The notes beneath the pieces were generated by a model, which ran no database searches, was not told the origin of the DNA, and saw nothing but the letters and a program-made list of their open reading frames with translations. From Gemmataceae bacterium (GTDB lineage Bacteria > Planctomycetota > Planctomycetia > Gemmatales > Gemmataceae): a DNA stretch of 64,000 bases. The stretch lies in contig JALHPZ010000022.1 in the NCBI GenBank assembly GCA_022842245.1, positions 1 to 64,000 on the forward strand. The letters run 5' to 3'. The position numbers and the translations under genes were made by a program. Shown here in pieces: positions 8,512 through 19,152 of this stretch (positions are counted from its first letter, which is position 1; each line of letters opens with the position of its first letter).

Positions 8512-9924
8512 ATGCGTCTTCTTCTCTCCCTCGTCTTCATCATTTCCGTCGCCCCCCTCACCGCCGCCGAGCGGCCGAACATGGTGTTGATCGGCCTCGA
8601 AGACATCTCGCCATCCCTCGGCTGCTACGGCGATCCGGATGCCATCACGCCCAACCTCGACAAATTCGCCGCGCAGGGGGCGCGCTTCACGCGCTGCTTC
8701 ACGCACGCGCCGGTCTGCGCGCCATCGCGGTCGGGGCTCATCACCGGCATGTACCCGACGACGATGGGCAGCCACCACATGCGTTCGAAGCTCGTCACCC
8801 CGCCGCCCCTGTTCACCGACGAACTCAAGAAGGCCGGCTACGCCGTCTTCTGGCCGGGGAAGACCGACTTCAACTTCGACGCCCCCAAGGGCTGGGCCGA
8901 CACGCGGAATTGGGTCCAGAACCCGAACCTGCTGCCGACGGACAAGCCGTTCTTCGCGTACATCAACTTCACCATCACTCACGAGAGCCAGGTGCGGGCG
9001 AATCCAGAGCAGTACAAGAAGAACACGGCGAAGCTGACGCCCGAACAGTTCCGCGATCCGGCGAAGGTGAAGCTGCCGCCGTACTACCCGGACCACCCCG
9101 AAGTCCGGCGGAACGTGGCGACCTATCACGAGAACATCACGGCCGCGGACTACCTCGTCGGCGACGTGCTGAAGCTGCTGGACGACCGGAAGCTCGCGGA
9201 CAACACGCTCGTGGTGATCTTCGGCGATCACGGCTGGGGCATGAGCCGCGGGAAGCGCTGGTGCTACGACAGCGGCACGCGGGCACCGCTGCTCGTGCGC
9301 TGGCCGGGAAAGGTGAAGCCGGGCACGGTGCGGGAGGACCTCGTCGCGTTCCTCGACCTCGCGCCGACGTTCGTGGCCGCCGCCGGCGCCAACGTCCCGG
9401 TGCGGATGCAGGGGCAGGTCTTCCTCGGAGAGAAACAGGCCCCGCCGCGGAAATACGCCTTCAGCGCCCGCGATCGCATGGACGAGACGTACGACCGCAT
9501 TCGATCGGTGCGATCCGAGCAGTATCGGTACATCCGCAACTTCCACCCCGAACTGCCCTACGCCCAGTGGATCAACTACATGGACGAAATGCCGACGATG
9601 AAGGTCTGGCGGAAACTGGCGTTCGAGGGGAAGCTGAACGACGTGCAGAAGGCGTTCTTCGCCCGGACCAAGCCGAAGGAAGAGTTTTACGATCTCGCGA
9701 CCGACCCGCACGAGACGAACAACCTGATCGGTGCCGAGTCGGCCCTGATCCAAAAGGCCGCGCAGGAACACCGGGACGCGCTAGACAAATGGATGAAAGA
9801 GACCAAAGACCTCGGCGAAGTTCCGGAGAAGGAGTTGATCCGGCGCGGCCTCGTGAAGGACGTGCTCAGCACCGAATACGAAGCCCGCGTGAAACTCCAC
9901 CCGAAGACCAGCCCGGTGCCGTAG
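8512..9924 (+). CDS. Secreted sulfatase (formylglycine-dependent arylsulfatase family)
   Basis: Sulfatases hydrolyse sulfate esters, in planctomycetes usually on polysaccharides. The 470-residue protein has a signal peptide (MRLLLSLVFIISVAPLTA, cleaved near AA-ER) and the CxPSR motif as CAPSRSGLITG, with Cys69 to be converted to formylglycine. LVVIFGDHGWGMSRGKRW supplies the second metal-site motif. The N-terminal metal motif, usually DD, reads LED (residues 29-31), so one Asp is replaced by Glu. Overall it resembles iduronate-2-sulfatase or heparan N-sulfatase types (RSEQYRYIRNF, EEFYDLATDPHETNNL). The start ATG 8512 is set by the signal peptide. The DUF3592 gene follows after 6 bp, so the two are probably co-transcribed. 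No sulfatase-maturating enzyme is in the window. Confidence 0.93.
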   Translation: MRLLLSLVFIISVAPLTAAERPNMVLIGLEDISPSLGCYGDPDAITPNLDKFAAQGARFTRCFTHAPVCAPSRSGLITGMYPTTMGSHHMRSKLVTPPPLFTDELKKAGYAVFWPGKTDFNFDAPKGWADTRNWVQNPNLLPTDKPFFAYINFTITHESQVRANPEQYKKNTAKLTPEQFRDPAKVKLPPYYPDHPEVRRNVATYHENITAADYLVGDVLKLLDDRKLADNTLVVIFGDHGWGMSRGKRWCYDSGTRAPLLVRWPGKVKPGTVREDLVAFLDLAPTFVAAAGANVPVRMQGQVFLGEKQAPPRKYAFSARDRMDETYDRIRSVRSEQYRYIRNFHPELPYAQWINYMDEMPTMKVWRKLAFEGKLNDVQKAFFARTKPKEEFYDLATDPHETNNLIGAESALIQKAAQEHRDALDKWMKETKDLGEVPEKELIRRGLVKDVLSTEYEARVKLHPKTSPVP

Positions 9925-9930
9925 AGAGTC

Positions 9931-10914
9931 ATGCCCGAATCCACCGGCGCGAAGAACGGCTGCGCGTTGCTGTTCACCTGGGGTTTCCTCCTCGTGTGGT
10001 GCGGGGGGATCTTCTACGCCGACGGGCTGTTCCTCCTGAGTGCGGGCCGGCAGGCCCTCACGTTGAATTATTCGGAGACCACCGGCACCATCACCTCCAG
10101 CGAAATTCAAGGCCGGAAGAGTCGGTATCTAGCCGTGACGTACACCTACACGGTCGACGGCCAGGAACGGAAAGGGACGCGGTTCCGCACGAACATCGTG
10201 GGCTCGAATACCGGCACGGCGGAGCGACACGCCGCGGCCTTTCCCGTGGGCAAGGAAGTCCCGGTTTATTTCGACCCCGCCAATCCCTCCGATGCCGTTC
10301 TGGTGAAAGGCCCCACCGGCCAGGATCTCTTCGCGCTCTGGTTTCTTCTGCCGTTCAACGTGATTGCCCTGGCGGGTCTCGTGGGCATGCTCCGCCGCAA
10401 GCGTACGCCCTTCGATCCCGACGACCCTCGCGTGGTGGTGCACACCGACGCCGGCTGGCAGTTCCGGCCCGACGCCCGATGCCACTGGGGCTTTTTCGCC
10501 ATCGGCATGTTCATCATCGGCTTCGGCGGCGTCTTCGCGATCGGCCTGCCCACGCAATTCGATCCGCCGCTGGAACTGATGCTCGCCGCCTGGGTCGCCG
10601 GACCAACGCTGGTCTGGCTGATCGCGCGCCGCTTCGCCCGCCGCGTCGCCCTCGAATGGATCGAACGGGAGGACGCGCTGGCCCTGCCCCGCCATGGGCT
10701 TGTCGTTCCGCGGGGCGACGTTCACGGCTTTGCCGTCGAATGGGACACCGATTTCCTTCGCAAAAAGAACGAAACGGTCTCGTACTTCGTCGCCTTGCGA
10801 TACGGTCCGAACCGGACGACCGTCCGGCTCGCGTCGTGGAGTGATCGGAGCGCCGCGGAGGCCGCCGCCAGCTGGCTGACCGGCTTCGTCGGAGTCGGCT
10901 TCCGCCAGACGTAA
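9931..10914 (+). CDS. DUF3592 membrane protein
   Basis: The 327-residue protein has a membrane segment near the N-terminus (ALLFTWGFLLVWCGGIFYAD). The beta-rich DUF3592 segment follows: ETTGTITSSEI, VTYTYTVDGQERKGTRF and VPVYFDPANPSDAVL, the typical conserved ending of this domain. Further membrane segments are FALWFLLPFNVIALAGLVG and two around 190-240. The C-terminal third is a soluble, PH-like stretch without a recognised name. DUF3592 proteins have no established function. It starts 6 bp after the sulfatase stop and is likely translated from the same message. It precedes the TlpA-like gene by 70 bp. Confidence 0.82.
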   Translation: MPESTGAKNGCALLFTWGFLLVWCGGIFYADGLFLLSAGRQALTLNYSETTGTITSSEIQGRKSRYLAVTYTYTVDGQERKGTRFRTNIVGSNTGTAERHAAAFPVGKEVPVYFDPANPSDAVLVKGPTGQDLFALWFLLPFNVIALAGLVGMLRRKRTPFDPDDPRVVVHTDAGWQFRPDARCHWGFFAIGMFIIGFGGVFAIGLPTQFDPPLELMLAAWVAGPTLVWLIARRFARRVALEWIEREDALALPRHGLVVPRGDVHGFAVEWDTDFLRKKNETVSYFVALRYGPNRTTVRLASWSDRSAAEAAASWLTGFVGVGFRQT

Positions 10915-10984
10915 GAATCCGCCTACAATTCCGGTATCCCCGGATACGGACATCCGGCCGATTTTCCTCCTCTTCAGGACTGCC

Positions 10985-12130
10985 ATGCGAATCTTCCCCC
11001 ACGCCCTGTTTCTCCTGCTCGCCTTCGGCGTCGGCTGTTCGGCGCAGGACAGCGCGAAGAAAGACGACCCCAAGCGACCCAAGTTCTGGCTTGGCGACGA
11101 CGTTCCGGCCCTCACGGGCGCGAAGTGGTTGCAAGGCAGCGAGACGAAGTTCGAGAAGGGCAAGGTCTACGTAGTGGAGTTCTGGGCCACATGGTGCGGG
11201 CCGTGCATCCAGAGCATGCCGCACCTGGCCCACTTGCAGGAGGAATATGCGAAGAAGGGCTTGCAAGTCATCGCCGTCACGACCGCGGACGAGGACGGCA
11301 ACAACCTCGAATCGGTGACGGATTTCCTGAAGAAGCGAGGTTCGAAGTTCCCCTTCCCCTTCGCCTTCTGCGCGACGGACGCGGTGAACACCGCCTGGCG
11401 CGAGAACTCCGGGACCGACAGCCTGCCGTCGTCGTTCGTGGTGGACGCGACGGGCAAGCTGGCGTTCATCGGCCACCCCTCGGATTTGGACGACGTCCTG
11501 CCACGCGTTTTCGCGGGTGAATGGAAGGGGCAAGCGAGCATCGACGAGATCGAGAAGGAGAAGGCGGAACTGGACGACATTTTGAATCTGGTTCAGGATG
11601 CCGCCACCCGCGCCGAGAAGGCGAACGCGGGTAAGGGTGCCGAGGTGATCACGAAGGCCGTGGGCGATGCCGCCGCGGAGGCGGCGAAGGAAGTGCTGCG
11701 TGTGCTGCCGAACTACGAGAAGAAGTGGCCGCACAAGGCGAAGCAACCGGTCTTCGACGCCGTGAAGCTGGCCGTGACGCTCCAGGCTCGCGAGTTCGAC
11801 GCCGCCGCCAAGCTGACCGACGATCTTCACAAGAAATCGGTTCAGGCCAAGGACACCCAGACCCTTGGCCAGATTCGAAGCTTCTGGTCCGTCAAGGCAC
11901 TCAATCCGGACCGGAAGCACATCGGCTACGCGACCGCGGCGGCGGAGGAGATCCTCAAGCTGCAGGGCGATGGCGACCTGGGAAGCCTGCTCGGTGCGGC
12001 CGAGGCGTACTACGCGGCCGGAAAGAAGGACAAGGCGGAGGAATTCGCCAACAAGGCCCGGAAGCTGGCGGGCGACGACGAGCGGACGAAGGCCGCGGTG
12101 GAAAAGGCGATACAACGATATCAGCAGTAA
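10985..12130 (+). CDS. TlpA-like thioredoxin-fold protein with helical-repeat tail
   Basis: The 381-residue exported protein has a signal sequence ending in AFGVGCSA, possibly a lipobox with Cys18. A TlpA/AhpC-type thioredoxin domain (about 38-190) carries the redox motif WATWCGPC (Cys71, Cys74) and the cis-Pro region LPSSFVVDATGKLAFIG. The remaining half is Ala/Lys/Glu-rich helices, including a TPR-like unit LLGAAEAYYAAGKKDKAEEF near the end. It probably acts in disulfide reduction or cytochrome c maturation in the periplasm, but no partner is adjacent. A paralogue with the same layout and the shared WLQG and YVVEFWATWCGPCI segments is at 51145-52755. The gene ends just before a perfect palindrome shared with the convergent gene. 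Confidence 0.88.
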   Translation: MRIFPHALFLLLAFGVGCSAQDSAKKDDPKRPKFWLGDDVPALTGAKWLQGSETKFEKGKVYVVEFWATWCGPCIQSMPHLAHLQEEYAKKGLQVIAVTTADEDGNNLESVTDFLKKRGSKFPFPFAFCATDAVNTAWRENSGTDSLPSSFVVDATGKLAFIGHPSDLDDVLPRVFAGEWKGQASIDEIEKEKAELDDILNLVQDAATRAEKANAGKGAEVITKAVGDAAAEAAKEVLRVLPNYEKKWPHKAKQPVFDAVKLAVTLQAREFDAAAKLTDDLHKKSVQAKDTQTLGQIRSFWSVKALNPDRKHIGYATAAAEEILKLQGDGDLGSLLGAAEAYYAAGKKDKAEEFANKARKLAGDDERTKAAVEKAIQRYQQ

Positions 12131-12139
12131 TGAAGAACA

Positions 12140-12169
12140 CGCCCGCGGACGATCGATCGTCCGCGGGCG
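12140..12169. terminator. Perfect 30-bp palindrome between convergent genes, likely bidirectional terminator
   Basis: CGCCCGCGGACGATC is followed directly by its exact reverse complement, so both arms are 15 bp with no mismatch. It lies 9 bp after the TlpA-like stop and 9 bp after the stop of the convergent alpha-CTD/TPR gene. There is no T-tract on either side, so termination would depend on the stem or on Rho. Confidence 0.7.
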
Positions 12170-12178
12170 GCTCGTTGA

Positions 12179-13513
12179 TCAGTCCCCGCGGAGCTTCAGC
12201 CCCATCGCGGTCAGCTTTTCCTTCACTTCCGTCAGCGAAGTGACGCCGAAGTTCTTGGCTTCCATCAGTTCGTCCGACGTCCGCTGGCACAACTCGCCGA
12301 CCGTGGTGATCTGCAGGCGATTCATGCACTTCCGCGCCCGGACGGACAGGTTCAGATCGCTGACCGGCTTGGCCATCAGGGCCTGTTCTTCCGCCGAGAG
12401 GTTCGTTTGCGGGCGGAGCTTGAACTCGTGCGCCTGGCCCTGTTCGAGCGACTGGCCGATGCGCAGGCCCTTCTGGTTCATGATCGCCCTTATTTCTTCG
12501 AGCGAGGTCTCGCCGAAGTTCTTGCTGGCGAGCAGTTGCGGTTCGCTGATGCGCGTCAGGTCGCCGAGCGTCTTGATGTTCATGCGCTTCAGGCAGTTCC
12601 GGCTGCGCACGGACAGTTCGAAGTCGGTGATGGGGACTTCCATCACCTGCTTCCACTGCATGCTGACCTTCTCGTCTTCCGGGCTGTAGAACTGCGAGAG
12701 GGACGCTTCGGCGTCCTTGGTGAAGAGGCGGGCGCGCTCGTCGTGCGGGTCGGCCTTCTTGAGGCGGCGGTAGCAGTCGGCGGCCTTGTCGTAGATGCCG
12801 GCATCTTCGTAGAGCACGCCGAGGTTGTAGAGCGTGCCTTTGCTGACCGGCGGATGCTTGAGGCAGCGCTCGTAATAGTTGATTGCGTCGTGATCGTTCC
12901 CGGCCAGGTCGTTGAGGAAACCGAGGCGGAAGAGCGCGCCGGAATGGGCCGGGTCGAGGTCGGCGGCGCGTTCGTAACTCTTGGTGGCGCGGATCACATC
13001 GCCCTCGCCTTCCGCGAGCGCGCCCTCCTGATAGTGGTATTCGGCGTTGTGCGTGGCCATGTCCTTGACCTTCGCCAGAATGGCGCGGGCTTCGGTTGCG
13101 TGGCCCTGCTGGCGGAGGACGCCGGCGCGTTGCAGTTGTACCTGCTGCGCCGCGTAGCCGCTCTTCTCGGCCTTGTCGAAGGCCTTGAGGGCTTCGTCGT
13201 ATTCCTGCTTCGCGTTGTGCGCCCGACCGAGGAAGAACGCCGCCAGCGGTCCTTCGGACTGTTTCAGGTGTTCGATCGCCTTGTCCATGTGGCCGAGGTA
13301 GAACTGCGTCACCCCGATCTTCAAATGAATTTTCTTCTGCTGGGCGCCTGCGCTGGCGACGAGCCGTTTCTGGAGCAGGTCGTGGATCTCGCGCAGGTTG
13401 CGGATCTGTGCCGGGGCCTGGGCCAGGCCCTCGCGCAGGCGGGAGACCATGCTGCCTTCGAATTCCTCGCGCTCGACCAGGAGCGCGCGCAGATCAATGA
13501 GGGTTTCCGTCAC
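12179..13513 (-). CDS. TPR protein with two tandem RNA polymerase alpha-CTD domains
   Basis: The 444-residue protein has TPR repeats over about residues 55-290 (for example TLYNLGVLYEDAGIYDKAAD). Two copies of the RNA polymerase alpha-subunit C-terminal fold follow: 294-353 (PITDFELSVRSRNCLKRMNI ... KNFGETSLEEI) and 383-442 (PVSDLNLSVRARKCMNRLQI ... KNFGVTSLTEV). In E. coli alpha, LTVRSANCLK holds Arg265 and Asn268, which bind UP elements and activators. Here the Arg is kept in both copies; the Asn is kept in the first copy and is Lys in the second. The core alpha domains are absent, so it is not rpoA. A DNA- or activator-binding role with a TPR protein-binding arm is inference. The start is GTG 13511-13513, with GGGAG nine bases upstream. 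It looks monocistronic. Confidence 0.88.
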   Translation of the reverse strand: MTETLIDLRALLVEREEFEGSMVSRLREGLAQAPAQIRNLREIHDLLQKRLVASAGAQQKKIHLKIGVTQFYLGHMDKAIEHLKQSEGPLAAFFLGRAHNAKQEYDEALKAFDKAEKSGYAAQQVQLQRAGVLRQQGHATEARAILAKVKDMATHNAEYHYQEGALAEGEGDVIRATKSYERAADLDPAHSGALFRLGFLNDLAGNDHDAINYYERCLKHPPVSKGTLYNLGVLYEDAGIYDKAADCYRRLKKADPHDERARLFTKDAEASLSQFYSPEDEKVSMQWKQVMEVPITDFELSVRSRNCLKRMNIKTLGDLTRISEPQLLASKNFGETSLEEIRAIMNQKGLRIGQSLEQGQAHEFKLRPQTNLSAEEQALMAKPVSDLNLSVRARKCMNRLQITTVGELCQRTSDELMEAKNFGVTSLTEVKEKLTAMGLKLRGD

Positions 13514-13668
13514 GTTCCGTCACTCCCTCGCCGGGCCTTGCCGCGCGTCGGCCGATCGCGCGAGAGCCGGCGAACCAAATTGAGGGCCGAACGGGAAATG
13601 TAGCGGCGAACCGCCGCCCCGGCAAGGGCAGGCAATCCCGCTGGCAGGAAGAGAAAGTGGGTCCGGTC

Positions 13669-14664
13669 TCAGTCGATCGAAAGCGTTTCACCACCGGCCC
13701 GGGTACTCACTGCCGCGAGCGTCGGTTGCGGAATCGTGTCGCGGACAAACCGCACGCCGCCATCGACATACGCAAAGTTCGCCCCACCGGTGTGCTGGCT
13801 GCCCCAACTCGACACGCGCGCGTTCCACGCCGGCGCGAGCTGCGCCCAGTCGATCATCGGTGGCGGGTTCGGGAAGTACGAACCCGGATCGTAGACGGCC
13901 GGAAACTTGAAATTGATCGTCGCGGTGGCGCCGCACGTCACGTGCGCGACCGCCCACGGCGACGGCGGCGCGGACCAGAGCATGTAGAGGTTCGAACTTT
14001 GGATTGGCGGATTCGGCGGCGGGTTGATGGTCGCCCCGTGCCAGGAGTTCATTGGGCCGTCCTCGGTAATGCGTTCGCCGAAGAAGAGCGTGTTGGAGGT
14101 ACCGTCGAGCACGTCGCCATGGCGCACGGCGTTGCGGTTGGGGACGGGCAGGGCGCTCGGTCCGGTTTCGTGGAACATGCCATCGGCCGTCGCCTGGGTC
14201 GGCGGGAACGATCGCGAGCCGCCGTTACCGGCGTAGGTGGAGCGCCCCGCGGTGGTACTACCAAACGTGAGCGGCGTGGACGGCACCGATTCGGCCGGGC
14301 AGACGAAGACGCCAAGCGACGCCGCGCCGGGGGCCGTCGCCCCCGCGTAGTTCGCGTTCGGGCTGGTGAAGTTCCAGTTCGCGTACAGCGCGGTCTGTTC
14401 GAGATGCGGCAGGAGTTCGACGAAGAGCGAAGTATAGCGGCCGTTCCGTCCGGGGTGCGCGAGGCCGACGGGGAAGACGCCGGTGCTGGACTCGTGCGCG
14501 TGCGCGGCGAGGGCGATCTGCTTGAGGTTGTTGGTGCACTTGATGCGAGCGGCGGCGGCGCGCACCTTCTGCACGGCGGGCAGGAGCAGGCCGATCAGCA
14601 CGGCGATGATCGCGATGACGACGAGCAGTTCGATGAGCGTGAAACCGCGACGGGACGTTGCCAT
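13669..14664 (-). CDS. DUF1559 prepilin-type protein
   Basis: The 331-residue protein opens with [20 protein letters not shown], a type IV prepilin-like leader with the processing site after Gly7 and a hydrophobic helix. It continues with the planctomycete DUF1559 pattern: [20 protein letters not shown], a central Cys pair region ([12 protein letters not shown]), [13 protein letters not shown] and [20 protein letters not shown]1559 proteins are abundant pseudopilins of unknown role in this phylum and may build surface fibres. The upstream in-frame extension (80 codons) is ignored because the leader must be N-terminal. It lies 110 bp downstream of the sigma-54 activator gene on the same strand. 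Confidence 0.93.
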   Translation of the reverse strand: MATSRRGFTLIELLVVIAIIAVLIGLLLPAVQKVRAAAARIKCTNNLKQIALAAHAHESSTGVFPVGLAHPGRNGRYTSLFVELLPHLEQTALYANWNFTSPNANYAGATAPGAASLGVFVCPAESVPSTPLTFGSTTAGRSTYAGNGGSRSFPPTQATADGMFHETGPSALPVPNRNAVRHGDVLDGTSNTLFFGERITEDGPMNSWHGATINPPPNPPIQSSNLYMLWSAPPSPWAVAHVTCGATATINFKFPAVYDPGSYFPNPPPMIDWAQLAPAWNARVSSWGSQHTGGANFAYVDGGVRFVRDTIPQPTLAAVSTRAGGETLSID

Positions 14665-14774
14665 GGTGCGGACTCCGGCCGGAACCACCATCCTACCGCG
14701 CGGCGTGCCGCCCCCGGAACGCCCTGCGATCGTTTCGACGGCGCGGTCGGCGGGAATCGTGCCGGTTGTACCGG

Positions 14775-16700
<1,926 letters not shown>

Positions 16701-16717
16701 CGCCGCGCGATCCTCGT

Positions 16718-18202
16718 TCAACCGTAGTGGACCCAGTCGAGGGTTTCGGCCAGTTGCAGCAGCCAGGGCGACCGCCACGGGTTCGTGGACGGATAAAAGA
16801 CGGAGAGCACGGAGAAGCCGAGAGCGGCCGCGACGAGCCAGCGGCCCCAGCGGCGCTCGGCGAGGGGGCCTGCACCGACGAGCAAGCCGAGGAGCCACGC
16901 CGGCGTCAGCCAGAGCAGCCAGCGCGCAGCCGCGGTGTTCCCGCCGTAGTTGTAGCTCTTGGTGCGAGTCAGGTAGAACGCGAACACCACGAGGGAGACG
17001 ACGAGCGCGAGGCGCCCTAACCAGCGTATGCGCGGTTCGCCTTCGTTTCGCGCCATTCGGATCAGACCGTAGAGCGCGATCGCCCAGACCGGTGTGAGGC
17101 TGAACCAGCCGTGATGGCCGAGCAGCAGGTTGAAGGCGTACACCGTCGTTGGTTGGCGGTTGAAGTCGATGCCGCGGGCGTTCGGGTCGTCGGCCTTGAG
17201 CCAGTGACTGCCGGGGTAGCGGTACCAGGCGTTGCCGAATTCGGCGTAGGCCGGCGAGAGCGTGCCCATTGCCCAGTAGTTGCAGGCGAGCAGCGCGAGG
17301 ATCGGGATCAGCGCGCCGGGCAGGAACGCCGTCAGCGCCGCCTTCGGCCGGGCAAGTAGAAGCGGGACGGTGAGCGCCGCCACGAACGCCGCCGCCGGCA
17401 GTTCGAAGGTGAACGTCAGCCCTGCGAAGAAACCGCTGAAGAATAATTCGAGAGGCGAGTCCGCCGTGCCCGCCGGGCGCTTCCGCAGGATCGGGTAGAG
17501 CGCGAACAGAGCGCAGCAGATCGCCGGCGTGTGGTTGTTCAACGTCACCGCGAACGTCGTGACGAACGTACCGAAGGCCGCCGCCGCGAACGTCGCCACC
17601 TTCGCGAAGTCGTTCACGCCGTGGTCCTCGATCAATCGCGCCAGCAACAAGAGATAGATCGCGAACGGCAGCACGTTCACCGTCAACAACACCGTGACGA
17701 CGATTGGCCACTTGTCCCGATTGAACTGCCAGCCGAGCAGGTTCTTCAACACCCAGTATTCGCTCGCGACCATCACCGAGAAGAGCGGCGGCTTCGTCGA
17801 GTAGAACTCGCCCGTCTTCGGGTCCATGATCTTGTCGACCGCCTCCCAACCGCTCTCGAAGATGATGCCTTCGTCCTGGTACGGCGGTTCCTGCGCGTCG
17901 AAGTTCCGCCGCCGGCCGACCACGAATGTGCCGTCGTCCACGAGCGCCCGCACCGTCGCCCAGCGCGAGCGGTCGTTCGAGCCGAACATCGGCGTCGGTT
18001 CCGGCCGCTCCGTCGGCCACGCCCGCGGCGGCACGAACAACGGCGCCCGGTCCGCGCCGAACTTCCCCGCCGCCGGCTTGTACCGGCTCGGTTCATACAA
18101 GTTTTCGACGCCGATCACCTGCCCCGCCGCGATGGCCACGGCCACCCACGTGAGCACGAGGTACAGCGAACGGCGCAGGTCGGCGGTGGCATCGGCTGGC
18201 AT
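16718..18202 (-). CDS. Multipass membrane protein, glycosyltransferase (GT39/ArnT)-like
   Basis: The 494-residue protein has about ten hydrophobic segments. A loop after the first segment contains YSTKPPLFSVMVASEYWVLK; a conserved acidic/aromatic first loop is typical of the GT-C fold of polyprenyl-phosphate-sugar-dependent glycosyltransferases. The exact family was not recognised, and the catalytic Asp could not be fixed. The genes just upstream encode a dolichol-phosphate-mannose-synthase-like GT2 and a flippase-like protein, which fits a GT-C enzyme using a lipid-linked sugar. The start ATG 18200-18202 overlaps the stop of the GT2 gene (TGATG, one base), so the two are translationally coupled. 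Confidence 0.72.
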   Translation of the reverse strand: MPADATADLRRSLYLVLTWVAVAIAAGQVIGVENLYEPSRYKPAAGKFGADRAPLFVPPRAWPTERPEPTPMFGSNDRSRWATVRALVDDGTFVVGRRRNFDAQEPPYQDEGIIFESGWEAVDKIMDPKTGEFYSTKPPLFSVMVASEYWVLKNLLGWQFNRDKWPIVVTVLLTVNVLPFAIYLLLLARLIEDHGVNDFAKVATFAAAAFGTFVTTFAVTLNNHTPAICCALFALYPILRKRPAGTADSPLELFFSGFFAGLTFTFELPAAAFVAALTVPLLLARPKAALTAFLPGALIPILALLACNYWAMGTLSPAYAEFGNAWYRYPGSHWLKADDPNARGIDFNRQPTTVYAFNLLLGHHGWFSLTPVWAIALYGLIRMARNEGEPRIRWLGRLALVVSLVVFAFYLTRTKSYNYGGNTAAARWLLWLTPAWLLGLLVGAGPLAERRWGRWLVAAALGFSVLSVFYPSTNPWRSPWLLQLAETLDWVHYG

Positions 18203-19152
18203 CACGACGTCGGCTTCGGATGGGTGGTTTCGTCGATCCGATACGGTTCGATCGACGGGGAGCGGGCGAGCGTGAGTTCCGCCATCCAACCGCAGAGCAT
18301 CGATTGCCCCGCGAGCAGGTACAGCAGCCCCGGGACGATTCCGAGCAGGCCGGGGATCGTCGATCCCAAGGGCAGAAAGTACAGGGCGAGATGCAGCACG
18401 ACGCCGACAAGCGCGAGCACGACCGCGAACGTGCCGAAGGCGTGCATGGGGCGGTATCCGAAGTTCGTGCGGAACCAGACGGCGAGCAGGTCCAGGAAAC
18501 CCTTGAGAAACCGACGGGCGCCGAACTTCGACCGGCCGAACTTCCGCGCCCGGTGCTGCACGGCGATCTCGCCGGTGGTGAAGCCCTCCGCCGCCGCCAG
18601 TACCGGCACGAAGCGGTGCAACTCGCCGTAGAGGCGCACCTCGCGGACCGCCTCGGCCCGGTAGGCCTTGAAGCCGCAGTTGTGGTCGTGGAGTTTGACG
18701 CCCGTCAGCCAGGACACCATGCCGTTGAAGACGCGGCTGGGGAAGACCTTGTGCCACGGGTCGTGGCGCACCTGTTTCCAACCGCTGACGACATCGACCT
18801 TCTGCACTTCGGCGAGGAAACGCGGGATCTCCTTCGGGTCGTCCTGCAGGTCGGCGTCGAGCGTCATGACGATGTCGCCGGCGGCGCGGGCGAAGCCGGC
18901 GTTGAGGGCGGCGGCCTTGCCGAAGTTCCGACGGAAGCGATACCCGTGGACGCGCGGATCCTTCGCCGCCAGCTCGCGGATGGCGTCCCACGAGCCATCG
19001 CGGCTGCCGTCGTCCACGAACAGGATTTCGATCTCGCGGTTCAGCGGGCGCGTGGCCGTCTCGATCTCTTCGCAGAGCACGGCCAGGCTTTCCCGCTCGT
19101 TGTAGACCGGGATGACCAGCGACAGCAGATTCGCCACGGGGGCCGGCCTCAT
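18202..19152 (-). CDS. Family 2 glycosyltransferase, DPM1/GtrB-like
   Basis: The 316-residue enzyme should load a sugar onto a polyprenyl phosphate at the inner membrane. The GT2 core (about 10-230) shows LLSLVIPVYNERESLAVL, EILFVDDGSRDGSWD, NFGKAAALNAGFARAAGDIV and the DxD-like MTLDADLQDDP, as in DPM1, GtrB and ArnC. Two C-terminal membrane segments follow (FGTFAVVLALVGVVLHLALY and PGLLGIVPGLLYLLAGQSML). The start ATG 19150-19152 (MRPAPVANLL) overlaps the flippase-like stop by 4 bp (ATGA). The downstream membrane protein overlaps by one base. Together they look like a lipid-linked sugar module for surface glycans. Confidence 0.93.
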   Translation of the reverse strand: MRPAPVANLLSLVIPVYNERESLAVLCEEIETATRPLNREIEILFVDDGSRDGSWDAIRELAAKDPRVHGYRFRRNFGKAAALNAGFARAAGDIVMTLDADLQDDPKEIPRFLAEVQKVDVVSGWKQVRHDPWHKVFPSRVFNGMVSWLTGVKLHDHNCGFKAYRAEAVREVRLYGELHRFVPVLAAAEGFTTGEIAVQHRARKFGRSKFGARRFLKGFLDLLAVWFRTNFGYRPMHAFGTFAVVLALVGVVLHLALYFLPLGSTIPGLLGIVPGLLYLLAGQSMLCGWMAELTLARSPSIEPYRIDETTHPKPTS

